Notes under the pieces: generated by a model
Databases searched by the model: none
What the model saw: only the letters and a program-made list of their open reading frames with translations
What the model was told of the DNA's origin: nothing
Source: Syncephalis plumigaleata
Taxonomy: Eukaryota; Zoopagomycota; Zoopagomycetes; Zoopagales; Piptocephalidaceae
Assembly (NCBI GenBank): GCA_025201365.1
Contig: JAIXMF010000001.1
Location: forward strand, 1,116,001-1,180,000
Length of the DNA stretch: 64,000 nucleotides
Direction: 5' to 3'
Shown here: positions 38,346 to 48,774 of the stretch, in pieces
Numbering within the stretch: position 1 is the first letter of the stretch
Layout of the letters: every line of letters begins with the position of its first letter
Position numbers and translations under genes: made by a program

Positions 38346-38946
38346 ATGACGACAGCAGCAGTAACAGCAGCAGCAGAACCGCTTACTATGTTTGTCATAG
38401 TACGTAAAGATCTGGTCAAGGTGAGCAGGAATGAGTGTATATACGTGTATATGTATGCATAACCAGTATCTCGTTCTATTATTAGAGTTTGGATTGGCCT
38501 ATAGGCGCGCAAGTATATATACAATGATAAATGGCGATAAATATCGTTTTACTTATTACTATTACGCTTATTATAGTGTCATGACTCAAGCATGCCATGC
38601 GGCTACAGCGGCATTATGGGAGACACGTCATTTACCGGATACGATAGCCTACATGGATGATCTACCTAACATGCATAAAGTAGTGTTGGAGGTATGCATA
38701 TGCACTGCACAATGAAAAGTATATGTACACACGCACATACTACTATGCTAACACGCATTCATCTATCATTAGACGAAATCGCTAACTAGCCTAGAGACAG
38801 TTAGTGAAAAGTTAAAGACACTAGATGTCCAGCATTATCGATGGATCGAGCAACCAGAGAATCTATTAACGTGTATTGCCACACAACCAACACGACGCAG
38901 CGTAATACAAGAGGCTATCAAGAAGTGTCAATTATGGCGAAACTAA
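38346..38946 (+). CDS. PTRHD1: PTRHD1-type peptidyl-tRNA hydrolase
   Basis: Four exons (38346-38420, 38486-38508, 38577-38691, 38773-38946) encode about 128 residues. They contain FVIVRKDL, SLDWPIGA, VMTQACHAATAA, HLPDTIAYMDDLPNMHKVVLE and HYRWIEQPENLLTCIA. This is the Pth2-fold subgroup seen in human PTRHD1; the QACHAATA helix and WIEQPEN are diagnostic. Pth2-like enzymes cleave peptidyl-tRNA, though the activity of the PTRHD1 branch is less certain. The start was chosen as the first ATG; a second Met lies just before FVIV. The second intron needs a GC-AG donor to keep the GA-VMTQACHAA frame. Confidence 0.9.
38509..38576 (+). other. GC-AG intron in PTRHD1 gene
   Basis: The donor reads GC|GCAAGT, the strong consensus seen in GC-AG introns, with acceptor TTATAG. 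Using the nearby GT (38512) instead gives a frame that destroys the conserved QACHAATA helix. The 68-base length is typical of this window. Confidence 0.7.
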
Positions 38947-39009
38947 TACACGGCATTTATTACTGATTATTATTACGAATTAAAAAAGTGTAGACAACTG
39001 ACGAGTAGA

Positions 39010-40221
39010 TTAGTGACGTAAACGTTTACTAGATCGTCTAGTCGCCACTATACTGACTTCATCATCGTCTTCCTCTTCTTCCTCTTCATCCGATAGGATT
39101 ACTGTTGTCGCTTGAGATAGCTGACTAGTATTATAGCTATTACTTCGTGTTACTTGACTTTGATATGTATTGTGATTCTTTAAGGAAGAATCTGCCGCCC
39201 TAGGGCCAATATGTGTGGTATGCGACCATGGCTTCTGGCAAACAGGACATTTATGCGCACTCTCTGGTCGAAAGTATCGTTGAGCACAATGATAGTGTAA
39301 ACGAGCATCGCATCGTTCATCATCACAACGTTCACCCTAATTGATTAGTAGCAATAGCAATAGCAATGAAAGATATAGTTAATAGATTGTTATCATTGCA
39401 TGCTTATTGTATCTATACCTTGCTAATAATATCCATGCAAAGAGTGCACTCCTTAAGTAGCAAGTATTCATCTTTGAGTGATGTTTGCAACTCTAGTAAT
39501 GTACGAATACCTAATGCATAATAGCCATTGCTGCAATAATAGATGAATAACAAGTGGTAGAACATAGTCAAACAGTATAGATTACCTAGAGTAGGATAGC
39601 CATCCATCAGTGATGAATCTCTTCAATAGTGCTTCCGTGTTAACACGCGTCATCGTAGGTGGTGAATCATTAAGAGCTTGTATACTAGAAATAGCATAAG
39701 CCTCGCTGTCAGGTTTGATAATCTTATCCAGCTATTACGTATTAGAGATGAGGATGTTATTATTGTCATTATATCAATTGATGCTTACTATTTTCTTAAA
39801 GTATTGCAACTCTTGCGACGAGTAACCTGTTGCGTATTGCGCTATTTTATCTCCATTCGTGTTGACCTTGATCGTGTTGTTGCGGCAATGGTTATTTATC
39901 TACAACTAAATGATGAATATCTCGTGTACTTACTAAAGCCCAACAAATCTCGCCTGTGTCTTCGTTGCTCGCCTTACGAAATTCAAGATCGTATTTATCA
40001 ATGCCTCTATTTAGTTCGGCAATAAAGTCCAATAATCGTTCCTCATGATAAGGAACTATAAGTGGGATTAGAGAACAAGCAGCTAGATTCCGTTGTATTT
40101 TACCTTGCGTAACCTCACAGACACGTCTAAACAACTCGTGTGCCTCCTTCTCAGTGAACAACTGAGTGGCAATACAAGCTTGTAGGAATGCACGATGCGT
40201 ATTACTGAATTGTCCTGCCAT
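39010..40221 (-). CDS. NSE1: SMC5/6 complex subunit Nse1 (RING-like)
   Basis: Nse1 is part of the Nse1-Nse3-Nse4 subcomplex of SMC5/6, acting in DNA repair, and has a variant RING with E3 activity supported by Nse3. The N-terminal exon gives MAGQFSNTHRAFLQACIATQ and a winged-helix-like region. The C-terminal part holds the zinc ligands CTLCMDIISKGERC, then C-x-A-R-L-H-Y-H-C, then CPVCQKPW. A Ser/Thr tail with an acidic run (DEEEEEEDDDE) and a basic end SSKRLRH follows. Introns are about 39337-39419 and about 39530-39590, with at least one more near 39730-39920. It is convergent with PTRHD1 at 63 bases. Confidence 0.9.
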
Positions 40222-40739
40222 AACGAAGAATGGTGAGTGCGTATTTTGATTTTTGAAACAAAACAAATAAAACAAACAAAATAAAATAAAATCTAAATTA
40301 CGCGTTCATCACACAATAGGCATGCACATTTAATGGAATGTAATACGTTTATTCGCGGTAAACTGGTTAAATAGTCATAATAAAAAGTATCGATCAGTTG
40401 ATCTGTAACGATTGGAAACAAATAGATCAGCTTAAAAGAGGAGAAAGCCGTAATAATAATAGCTATAATAGTAATAGTAGTAATAGTAATAAATGTTCAA
40501 TAAGGTGAACATTATACGGTGTATGAACAGTGTGATAACAGGGATGTATAGAGAGAGAGAGAGAGAGAGAGTAGTAGTACACATCGACATCGACAGAAGA
40601 AGAGGAAACGCAAAGAGGACATGATATATGTTTGTTGTTTGTATAGATGTATGTACGTGATGAGGAAGAGAATAAGGAATGAATGAGATGACAAGGCCAA
40701 AAAGGGCATTACCATCCATTGGAATGATTGAATTCTGAC
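40222..40739. other. Spacer with GA microsatellite
   Basis: About 520 bases between Nse1's start and the stop of the next minus-strand gene. It holds AT-rich ATA/ATT repeats near 40440-40490 and a GA run at 40551-40571. Some open frames are simple-repeat artefacts. Confidence 0.5.
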
Positions 40740-41205
40740 TTATGCCATTCGACTGGAAGTAAGGGCAGGAAATAGTTTGGATCGTAGTTGTTGCATACTG
40801 TAGGTTTGCGAGTAGCGTGTAGGTACCGGATGAAGTTTGGGATTGTCCGCGTACTCGAATGATTTCATTTGTGATTTCTGACTCAGTGCTTCTTCCTCTA
40901 TTTGCTGGCGAATCTTATCTATATGACATAGACATCAACTCGATTAGTGTACAGTTCAAATAGTAAACTATTAGCAGATATATAGTCTATGACTTACCGA
41001 TATGACTTTGTGATGTAGGTGACAAGGGCAATATCGGCGATAATGGTGACATTGGTGGTGAGGGAGGTGGTGTGGCCACTATCTCTCTCCTCTTAGCCAT
41101 CTTATCAGATTGATTCATCTCCTCTGTAACTGCCGTACTGGCAGTAGCATTAGTAGTGGCAATCGAGGCAATTACCGACAACGAGAATTGATGGAAGCGC
41201 ATCAT
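40740..41205 (-). CDS. Small Ser/Pro-rich protein, unknown
   Basis: Two exons (41205 to about 40998, then about 40919 to 40740) give about 129 residues. The first holds PPPSPPMSPLSPILPLSP after KMAKRRE; the second starts in phase with DKIRQQIEEEALSQKSQMKS and ends SKLFPALTSSRMA. Several S/T-P sites could be CDK or MAPK targets. I recognise no family. An alternative start is the Met in MAKRREIV, which would remove a Thr/Ala-rich N-terminus. The donor GTAAGT and acceptor ATAG support the intron. Confidence 0.55.
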
Positions 41206-42659
41206 TATTCAGCAGTTGTAACAAGGGTAACACGTATAACTGCAATTAGTATCTAATGGCGAGTAGGTAGCCACGAAAGGAAAAGCGTGCCTGCACGAAA
41301 ATAACTCGAATAGTCACGATTGATCGTGGTAATAGTAGTAATAGCGACGTATATGTAGCGTATAGAGCAAGTGAGGGCGGATATTACGATATTAGGTGGT
41401 GACAATGAGATGACAGATGCGAACAAGTGATGATCAACTAGAATAAAGTAGATTAACTAGATTGAATTAAATCCTACATGCAGGTTGAGTCGAGTGACGG
41501 CGAATACAAGAAAGAACACATCCGTTGGAATGGTAATATTATTAGAGAGGACTAGTCGGATAGTTAGGCGAAGGGAAGGGACATGGGAAACGAGTAGTAT
41601 TTTATAATCAGAGGCGTGTTACGTTTACAATCCTTTGTAACGAGCAAATGTATTCTATATTATAGTCTATTATGGCAAAACGCCTCCTTGAACACATTGC
41701 TTAATCATGTGCACTCATCCATCATTCATTCATGCTCATTCTATGTGGATGTGTATATGCGGGACAGGCCTCAACCAACAAACCCCACAAGATGGTGAAT
41801 GTAGAAAACAGAAAGTTGTGCACCTTCGGTTCCACAGCTTGTATGAACGCATGAACCGGTTATTAGATCGCATGTATGGTAGTTGATTCGATAAATGATC
41901 ATACAACGTCCTCATGTGTGGAATATGCCAAGTAAATGCTTCTATGAGTTTCTCTCTGGAATAGCATGGTGTGTATGAAGCATGCTATTCCAAACGAGAA
42001 CATGCGGTAACTGCAAGGGAGACCGCACGATTCAATAATTATCCTTATCATCGTTATCATCATAGCATGCCAAAAAGAAATAGAATGTGCCGATTCAATA
42101 GCGGTGAACAGGTTTACCTTGAGCATGAAGTCAATGATGTCCAGACCTTGACGTCATAAACGAACGAGTGTCTAGTGTCTAGTTATCGCATGATGAACAC
42201 AAAGACATTTGCACGGCATTTCATTGTAATCACAGCATGCCAGTCCAATAAGACACCGGCTAAATGATGAAGCTGACTATGCGGCAAAAGGTAAATAGAT
42301 ATGGTGCGTATGTCTGTGTACATTTGTGTGTGGAACTGAAGGCTAAACTGCTTGTTAAATGGTCGAAAGCAATCAAGTAGCGTTTCAAATATCCTGTTTG
42401 CTGAGGTCAACCGATACCGGCTAGTTGCAGAGAGAGAGAGAGAGAGAGCATTGTAAATATGCTTGCATAATCGGAATATTCCAGCGAAATGCAATTACTT
42501 GAATGGTTTCAGCATACCTATATGGACATGCTACTATTTCCTCTTTTACTTCAACTGTATGAATGATGGATTTACTAGTAGAATAAAGTGGATTGGATAA
42601 ATGTGATGAGGTCATTTATTGTTTTCTTCCCTCATAATACCTGAATAGTTAACGCTCCT
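41206..42659. other. Intergenic region, about 1.45 kb
   Basis: Lies between the divergent starts of the small Ser/Pro-rich gene and phytochelatin synthase. It contains a perfect 11-base inverted repeat at 41958-41991 and a GA microsatellite at 42429-42449. Short open frames have no recognised homology. Confidence 0.5.
41958..41991. repeat. Perfect 11-bp inverted repeat (hairpin)
   Basis: Arms GGAATAGCATG (41958-41968) and CATGCTATTCC (41981-41991) with a 12-base loop. No T-run follows and no flanking direct repeats were seen, so it looks like neither a transposon end nor a Pol III terminator. Confidence 0.8.
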
Positions 42660-44464
42660 ATGACTACTTCTACTCTAAAACGCTCATTCTTCAAGGTAGA
42701 ACAACAACTACAACTAGTATTGGAATATCGCATAGCAGATGTAGTAACTTGTACCTATCTACATATAGAGACAATTACCTACTTGTCTCGTGTCATTCAC
42801 ATCAGACAGAGGTCGTGAACTATTTCGTCATGCACTCGACGAGGGCAATGCCGAGGTCTACTTTACACTAGCCGGTTGTTTTGCCACACAAGACGATCCA
42901 GCCTGTAGGTAGTTATGTCGTAGCATGCACTAATATTGTATTAACATGATATCGCTATGCTTAGTCTGTGGCTTATCCACCCTATCGATTGCGCTGAATG
43001 CATTGGAAGTGGATCCACTACGAATATGGAAGGGTGCTTGGCGATGGTATGTATAATTATAATGTATACTAGGTAAATACTAATCGATTGCAATGAATAC
43101 ACGGATATAGGTTCTCTGATGATATGCTTGATTGTTGTAGAAGGTTAGTGGATACACAATTGAATGAACCATCATCATATAAATATAACATTGCATCGAT
43201 CCTTCTAGTCTCAAGGATGTACGCGAGAATGGAATTACATTAAGTGAATTCGCTTGTATTGCCCGTTGTAATGGACTTGAAGAGAGAACCATATTTGCCG
43301 ATGACAATGCGTGAGTCTAATTGTCATCAATGTCATTGGATGAATTCAATACTAATCATCCTACTAATATTGCAATTCTAGATCATTAGAACAATTCGAA
43401 CAAGATATTCAACGGTAATGTCCTTATCATTCGGTAGTCTCTGTCGTCTAATCGTATACATTCCTATTGTTATATCAGTGTGTGCGCCACTAGAAATCAA
43501 ATCATTGCCATTTCCTATTCGCGTGCCATCCTCCAACAAACGGGTACTGGTCATTTCTCACCGATCGGTGCCTATTGTGCCAGTCAGCGAATGGTACTTG
43601 TACTTGATGTAGCACGATTCAAGGTAATATCATGCTTCTATGATGCGTGTAGTTACATGTATTTGCAGTGTATTAATACACGATCACTCTACTTGGAATG
43701 TCGCTTATACTTCTTTAGTATCCAACCTATTGGGTTCCAATTGAGCTGCTATGGGATTCACTAAAACCAATTGATCCTACAACCGGTCGACCTCGAGGCT
43801 ACACCATCTTATCACGTCGATCATCGAGTTATGGTGACCCATACTGGGTGCAACTTAATCTGGACAAGTATACATGGGCCAACATTCTACTTACACTACG
43901 TGATGATCAACGTGAAGACAAGGAAGTAGCAGCGATATCGTTGCATTCCGTATTGAAAGCGTTAATCAGCGCATTTCCTACTCGTGTAGTTCATCGACGT
44001 GCACTACCATCCACTAATCTACTCGATGAACCTATACTTGCTAGTGTGTCCAATGAAATGAATAACCCTAATCATACAATAACAGAATCATTAGAGGAGA
44101 TCAGTGTGGTTGACACATCTAATGATGAAGGATGTATCAACAGCTACTAGCTGATATTCAACAACAATCGACTATCTATCAAGCTGTCAAGGCTATTTAC
44201 ACGCAAGATATCATGACTACATCCACATCATCCAGTAATAGTACTAGTAATACAGAAGAATCCATTACACTTGCAACACTCATTCCTCTAGCTATGGTGC
44301 AAGGTATCTCTGGTCTCTTGTCGGCCAGTTCACAGGTTAAACTATGCACACTGGCTAATGGTTGCGGTGTTGATATGTCAACCGATTGTTGTAGTAAATC
44401 AACGCCAATTATCATGTCAGATCTCTTGAAAGGGAAGTCATGGCCATTCGAGATCAACTTGTAG
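42660..44464 (+). CDS. PCS: Phytochelatin synthase
   Basis: Glutathione gamma-glutamylcysteinyltransferase makes phytochelatins for cadmium and other heavy-metal detoxification. Eight exons are joined in phase: 42660-42695, 42769-42904, 42965-43046, 43111-43143, 43209-43310, 43382-43414, 43479-43623 and 43719 onward. They give [39 protein letters not shown] (catalytic Cys), [42 protein letters not shown] (catalytic His) and [11 protein letters not shown] (catalytic Asp). All three triad residues are present. The C-terminal regulatory region (about 44000-44464) is less conserved, with a Cys cluster DMSTDCC. A one-base frame change near 44127 joins the end of the last exon to the in-frame continuation beginning YQQLLADIQ. 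Confidence 0.93.
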
Positions 44465-44667
44465 CATTGACAACGCTAGCATTGGATGAAGGCTCATTCC
44501 ACCAAGTCTAGTTGCATGAATCAAATCGATCTTGAATCCAACAGGAATACTGTCATAGTACTCGTGTGCCTGTACTATGACACTAAGCAATAATAAACAT
44601 TTCAAATCATTTCCTATTTTTATTTCCTCGCTCTCTTTATCTAAACACTTTTTCTTTGTCATTCGTC

Positions 44668-45365
44668 ATGACTACAACCACTACTACAAAACAGCAATTA
44701 CTCAATGAATACTTTGCTGCATTTGAATATCAGGGTCAGTTTACGCTAGAACAGTTTGCTAGTTACTTTCCACCCGAGTATCAGTAAGTGTTTCGATAGG
44801 GATATTGTATAAAAAGTAATCTCGCGTAACATGCTACGTAGACAACATGGTAGGGTTAAAACCCTCTATAAGGAATACACTCAATGGCGGAATAGTGTAA
44901 AAGCATCGCTTAATAGGAATATTGAACAAGAATGCGATGAAAATGATCCACAAAAGATGACGCCAGTATTGCCATTGACGGCAATAAGTACGACCAAGGT
45001 AATATAAATTATTACTACTACTACTACTACTACTATTACTACTGACATTTATATACTAGGATATGGAACGTCAACCATTAGCGGAAAGTGTTAGGACACT
45101 CAATAAAGCTAAGCAACAATTGTTGAAACAGCAACAACAACTGAATCAACAATGTGAACATTATTTGCAAGAAATGACCGCGTAAGTAGATGGAAACAGT
45201 AACAACAACGTCAATCGTAGTATACATGATTAACTAACATAGTAAATAATGAAATCTAGTATGGGTGATGCCATCGATACCATGACAGTGGATACTGTAG
45301 ATTTGAATGTACTACCACTTGAATCATTACAACAACAATGGGCTCAATCTAATCATATAGCATAA
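44668..45365 (+). CDS. Cnl2/Nkp2-like kinetochore protein (candidate)
   Basis: Four exons (44668-44783, 44842-44998, 45060-45181, 45260-45365) join in phase to about 166 residues. The N-terminal part has FTLEQFASYFPP, then VKTLYKEYTQWRNSVKASL, and NRNIEQEC. This pattern of a LEQF-x-x-x-FP strand followed by a helix and R-N-I-x-x-E fits the Cnl2/Nkp2 family of the inner kinetochore (CCAN). The second half is Gln-rich coiled coil. The match is by eye and of moderate strength; other small coiled-coil kinetochore subunits remain possible. Confidence 0.6.
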
Positions 45366-45452
45366 CTTCATATACGTATAAATAAATGGATATTTCAAAA
45401 GAAGCAAGAAAGCTAGTTAATGTAGCAACCATCACTTCTTTATTCCTATAGG

Positions 45453-45528
45453 AATGCGTATGTGTGCGTATGTGTGTGTGTGTGTGCATATGTATGTATT
45501 TGTGTATTTGTGTGTGTGTGTGCGCACT
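45453..45528. repeat. GT-rich microsatellite
   Basis: Alternating GT with GTATGT and GTGC interruptions in the short spacer between the kinetochore candidate and eIF2 gamma. Confidence 0.8.
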
Positions 45529-45599
45529 TGTGCATACTACTAAAGCTTTTTAAATCAAAACATCGTGTGCTCTACAACAACATCCTGACCAATTCACAA

Positions 45600-47503
45600 T
45601 TAGGCATCAACACCGATAGACACACCACGAGTAATCTGGCCCCAACCGATTAATCTAATGAGATAATTACATAGTATAATAGTAGATTAGTAAATAGAAA
45701 TGACTATTAATTACGCGTGTACGTATAACTTACCGCCAGTGCTTGTCAATACGACGACTAAGTGCGATCTTTTCACCAATTTCCGTACAGGCCGGTGCAG
45801 TTAGTTGAATCTTGGCCATATCACCCTTGACACTCATGACTCGACCACCGGTGGAGGTACTACCGATGTTTACCATGAGTACTTCATTCTTGGCCAATTT
45901 TTGTACCTAATAAATATGAATATGAATATCCTATATCTATCTATCTATCTATCTATTTATACGTATTAGTTACCTTGGCTTGTTTCTTATCTTCAGTTTT
46001 AACACCCAATAATCGACGAAGTAAGAAGAAGTTGACTTCAAGATCCGTGTAGATATCTGGCAATTTGCCTACTGCACCCAATACTTGACCCACCAATCGA
46101 TCAGCTCGGCATAATGTTGGATCAATCATGGTACCGACACCTAGAATATTGATTCAATTACGTATTAATAACAATATGATGTACATTATATATTATATTG
46201 CTTACCAATCAAACCACCCGGTACTGCAAACTCCAATCGGTTGTTTTCAGCTAATAGAGTAATGATACGCGAGAAGATGGGGCGGCATCGAATACGACCC
46301 TCGCCATCTTTGCTTACAATACCTGGTCGAACTTCGATTTCATCTCCCAACTAGTTGATTGATTTGCATAATAAATTAGTCAATGTCATACATACATACA
46401 CGTAAATGTGCATTCTTTACCTTGAGTACACCGGTAAGAATACTGCCACCAGCTACACCACCCTTAAGGTCATCGACCTCAGCACCTGGCTTGTTAACAT
46501 CAAAACTACGGATGACGATAAGACGAGGCGAGGAGGTAAAGTCGCGTACTGGAATTGGGATACGCTTGACGATATACTCGTTGACAGCATCGATGTTGTA
46601 TTTAAGCTGAGCGGAGATGGGTACAATAGGTGCGCCATCAGCGACTGTACCCTTAATAAACTCGAGAATGGTTTTGTATTGTTCCTCGGCTGCTTGTTGC
46701 TTCATTAAATCAACCTTATTCTGCAAGATAATAATATGACGCAATTTCATAATCTCAATGGCTGCCAAATGTTCACTTGTCTGCGGCTGTGGGCAAGGTT
46801 CATTACCGGCGATCAAAAGCAACGCGGCATCCATAACCGCTGCACCGTTCAACATAGTTGCCATAAGAATGTCGTGACCGGGACAGTCAACAAATGAGAC
46901 ATGACTATTAATGAGGATAGATTAATACATGTATACCAGTTAATGTGTTATCGCTATTACCGAAGCAACTTCATGGTACCAGTGCAACCGGGACGTTCGC
47001 ATGGTGGATCATCCTCCTTGTCACTACGATACGATTTGTAACAACCGGGACGTGGACAATCATCGCTATCGCATTTGTAGATCTGTTTATCAAGAATGGT
47101 AAGCTCACTAATATGACAAGGAATATGCTTATATTACGCTTGCACACTTGCCTTTGCATTGGCATAACCGAGCTTAATCGTAATATTACGCTCCAATTCG
47201 TTCTTGAAACGAACAGTCTACGCAATGACTAGTAGTTAGTATCGTGCATACTAGAGTGTTTCCCGATCCACGTACCTGTACACCGGAGATAGCTTTTACT
47301 ACGGTAGATTTACCGTGAGCTACGTGACCAATAGTACCTATTTGATAAAAGTGTTTGTGGTTAGATTCATCAAATCATCATATCGTTTATTCTATCAATA
47401 TTAGCAGTTTCCTACCGATATTGATGGTGGCCTGACGAGAAATAACCTCGGGAGACAACGGATTAAGCGTTGCAGGATCAATTGCTAGTGCAGTGTCAGC
47501 CAT
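45600..47503 (-). CDS. GCD11: Translation initiation factor eIF2 subunit gamma
   Basis: GTP-binding subunit of eIF2 that carries initiator Met-tRNA to the 40S subunit. It starts [20 protein letters not shown], then [16 protein letters not shown] (P-loop), a zinc knuckle with [11 protein letters not shown] and [14 protein letters not shown] (G3), LQNKVDL (G4) and [12 protein letters not shown] (G5 region). A small last exon (about 45600-45654) supplies the conserved end LIGWGQI after RIDKHWR, giving the normal family length. Introns are about 47402-47415 upstream of the P-loop exon region, about 47223-47276, 46906-46960, 46361-46420, 46142-46204, 45908-45973 and 45655-45732; ends are approximate. 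Family identity is certain. Confidence 0.97.
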
Positions 47504-48101
47504 CTTGTTCTAGATGTCGTATACAATCGGTAGATATAGTAGAGAACTACGCGTCAATAACAATAACACAATAGTAATAATAGCAATAGTAAGAAATAAT
47601 AGCCTCAGCACGGCGAGAGAGCCAGTACAAGAAGATAATCGCAAAAGAGCAAAGAGAGGAGGGACGATCAGCAGCAGCGGTGGGTAAACGACGACGCAAT
47701 AGTCACCTTGTCTGATTTATAGAACAGAGCAACACAACTGTAAATAATAATGACAGTAGTTGTAGTAGTGGTGGTAGTAGTGTGGAGACACGATAGACTA
47801 AAATCTTTTTAGCAAAAAAAAGTGAATACTAATTTATCTCCTAATTACTGTGCTTCATGAATTAGAAACTATACAGTTTTCAACTGTGTCTATGTCATAT
47901 TTTACCAAGTTGGATACAGAATACGGCGACTTGTTATTTCATTACATACGCTATTGACCTGACCTGGACCTATTCTTGCTTCATTTATTTGACTTACTAT
48001 CTATTTGTGAAGGAATCCATGGTATGTTTACTAAGAGTAATAATAAAGATGATAGAAAGATAACTTTTGTTTTAAAGGCAACTAGTGATATACTGACAGG
48101 A
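47504..48101. promoter_or_regulatory. Divergent promoter region, GCD11 / LAMTOR4-like
   Basis: About 600 bases between divergent starts, with GTA/GTG-rich repeats near 47755-47785. An open stretch 47976-48101 upstream of the chosen LAMTOR4-like ATG could be a longer N-terminus or 5' UTR. No other gene seen. Confidence 0.45.
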
Positions 48102-48513
48102 ATGGTAGAAATGCCGAACGTAGTTGGTTCATTGGTGACAACGCATAGTGGCGATGTTATTACGGTAAGCATTGAATAGGCAAAGGAATAACAAGCTGCA
48201 AATATTTACTTGACGGCATTATCGAACAAATCAAGAGTACGGGTGAACTTGTGGAAAAGAAGGATTCTCGTTTATTATTACTGGGATTACTACGTGATGT
48301 AAACGGTTTATTGACCAAGGATCCTGAAACGACGAATGCAACATTAAATCGTTTAACAAGTAAGTTAGCTTGAATTAGTATTCATTCGATTGATGCGTGT
48401 ACACTAACAATGCGCGTATGCTCTCTTATGCAGTTAATGTAGGAAGTGTGGAGTTGCAAACTACGCTCGATGAGCAGCATATCTATTTGGTAAAAAAGCG
48501 CTACGATGCTTAA
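48102..48513 (+). CDS. LAMTOR4: Ragulator subunit LAMTOR4-like (roadblock fold)
   Basis: Three exons (48102-48164, 48236-48359, 48434-48513) give about 88 residues, close to the 99 of human LAMTOR4. It reads MPNVVGSLVTTHSGDVITST, then GELVEKKD, a helix LLLLGLLRDVNGLL, and ends VELQTTLDEQHIYLVKKR. This follows the LAMTOR4 pattern (IP-x-x-L-G-x-L-V, G-x-V-x-x-S-x-G-D/E-L, final strand V-F-V-V-K-R). Such proteins anchor Rag GTPases and TORC1 at the lysosome or vacuole. All exon phases agree. Other roadblock proteins are possible. Confidence 0.65.
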
Positions 48514-48774
48514 GAGTCTAGCAATGATGTGGTTGTCATTCGTAGAATATCACGCTATTCTACTCGCTGATGATGAGACATGATTACATGTTGTATTTAC
48601 GATGCAGTACTATATTGTTTAAAGGGTAAATAAAGTATAAAATAAAGCTTTAATATTCATACGTTATCACTATGGCATAAACAACGGGGAACACGCTATG
48701 CACGTTGGCAGCGATGTTAAATTCATCAGATAAAGAAAACATGATAGCAACATCAAGCAATTCGATAGAAATGC

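Noticed and set aside
41971-42159. Small open frame near the inverted repeat
   Set aside because: Sixty residues, no homology recognised, no upstream promoter signal and no conserved features.
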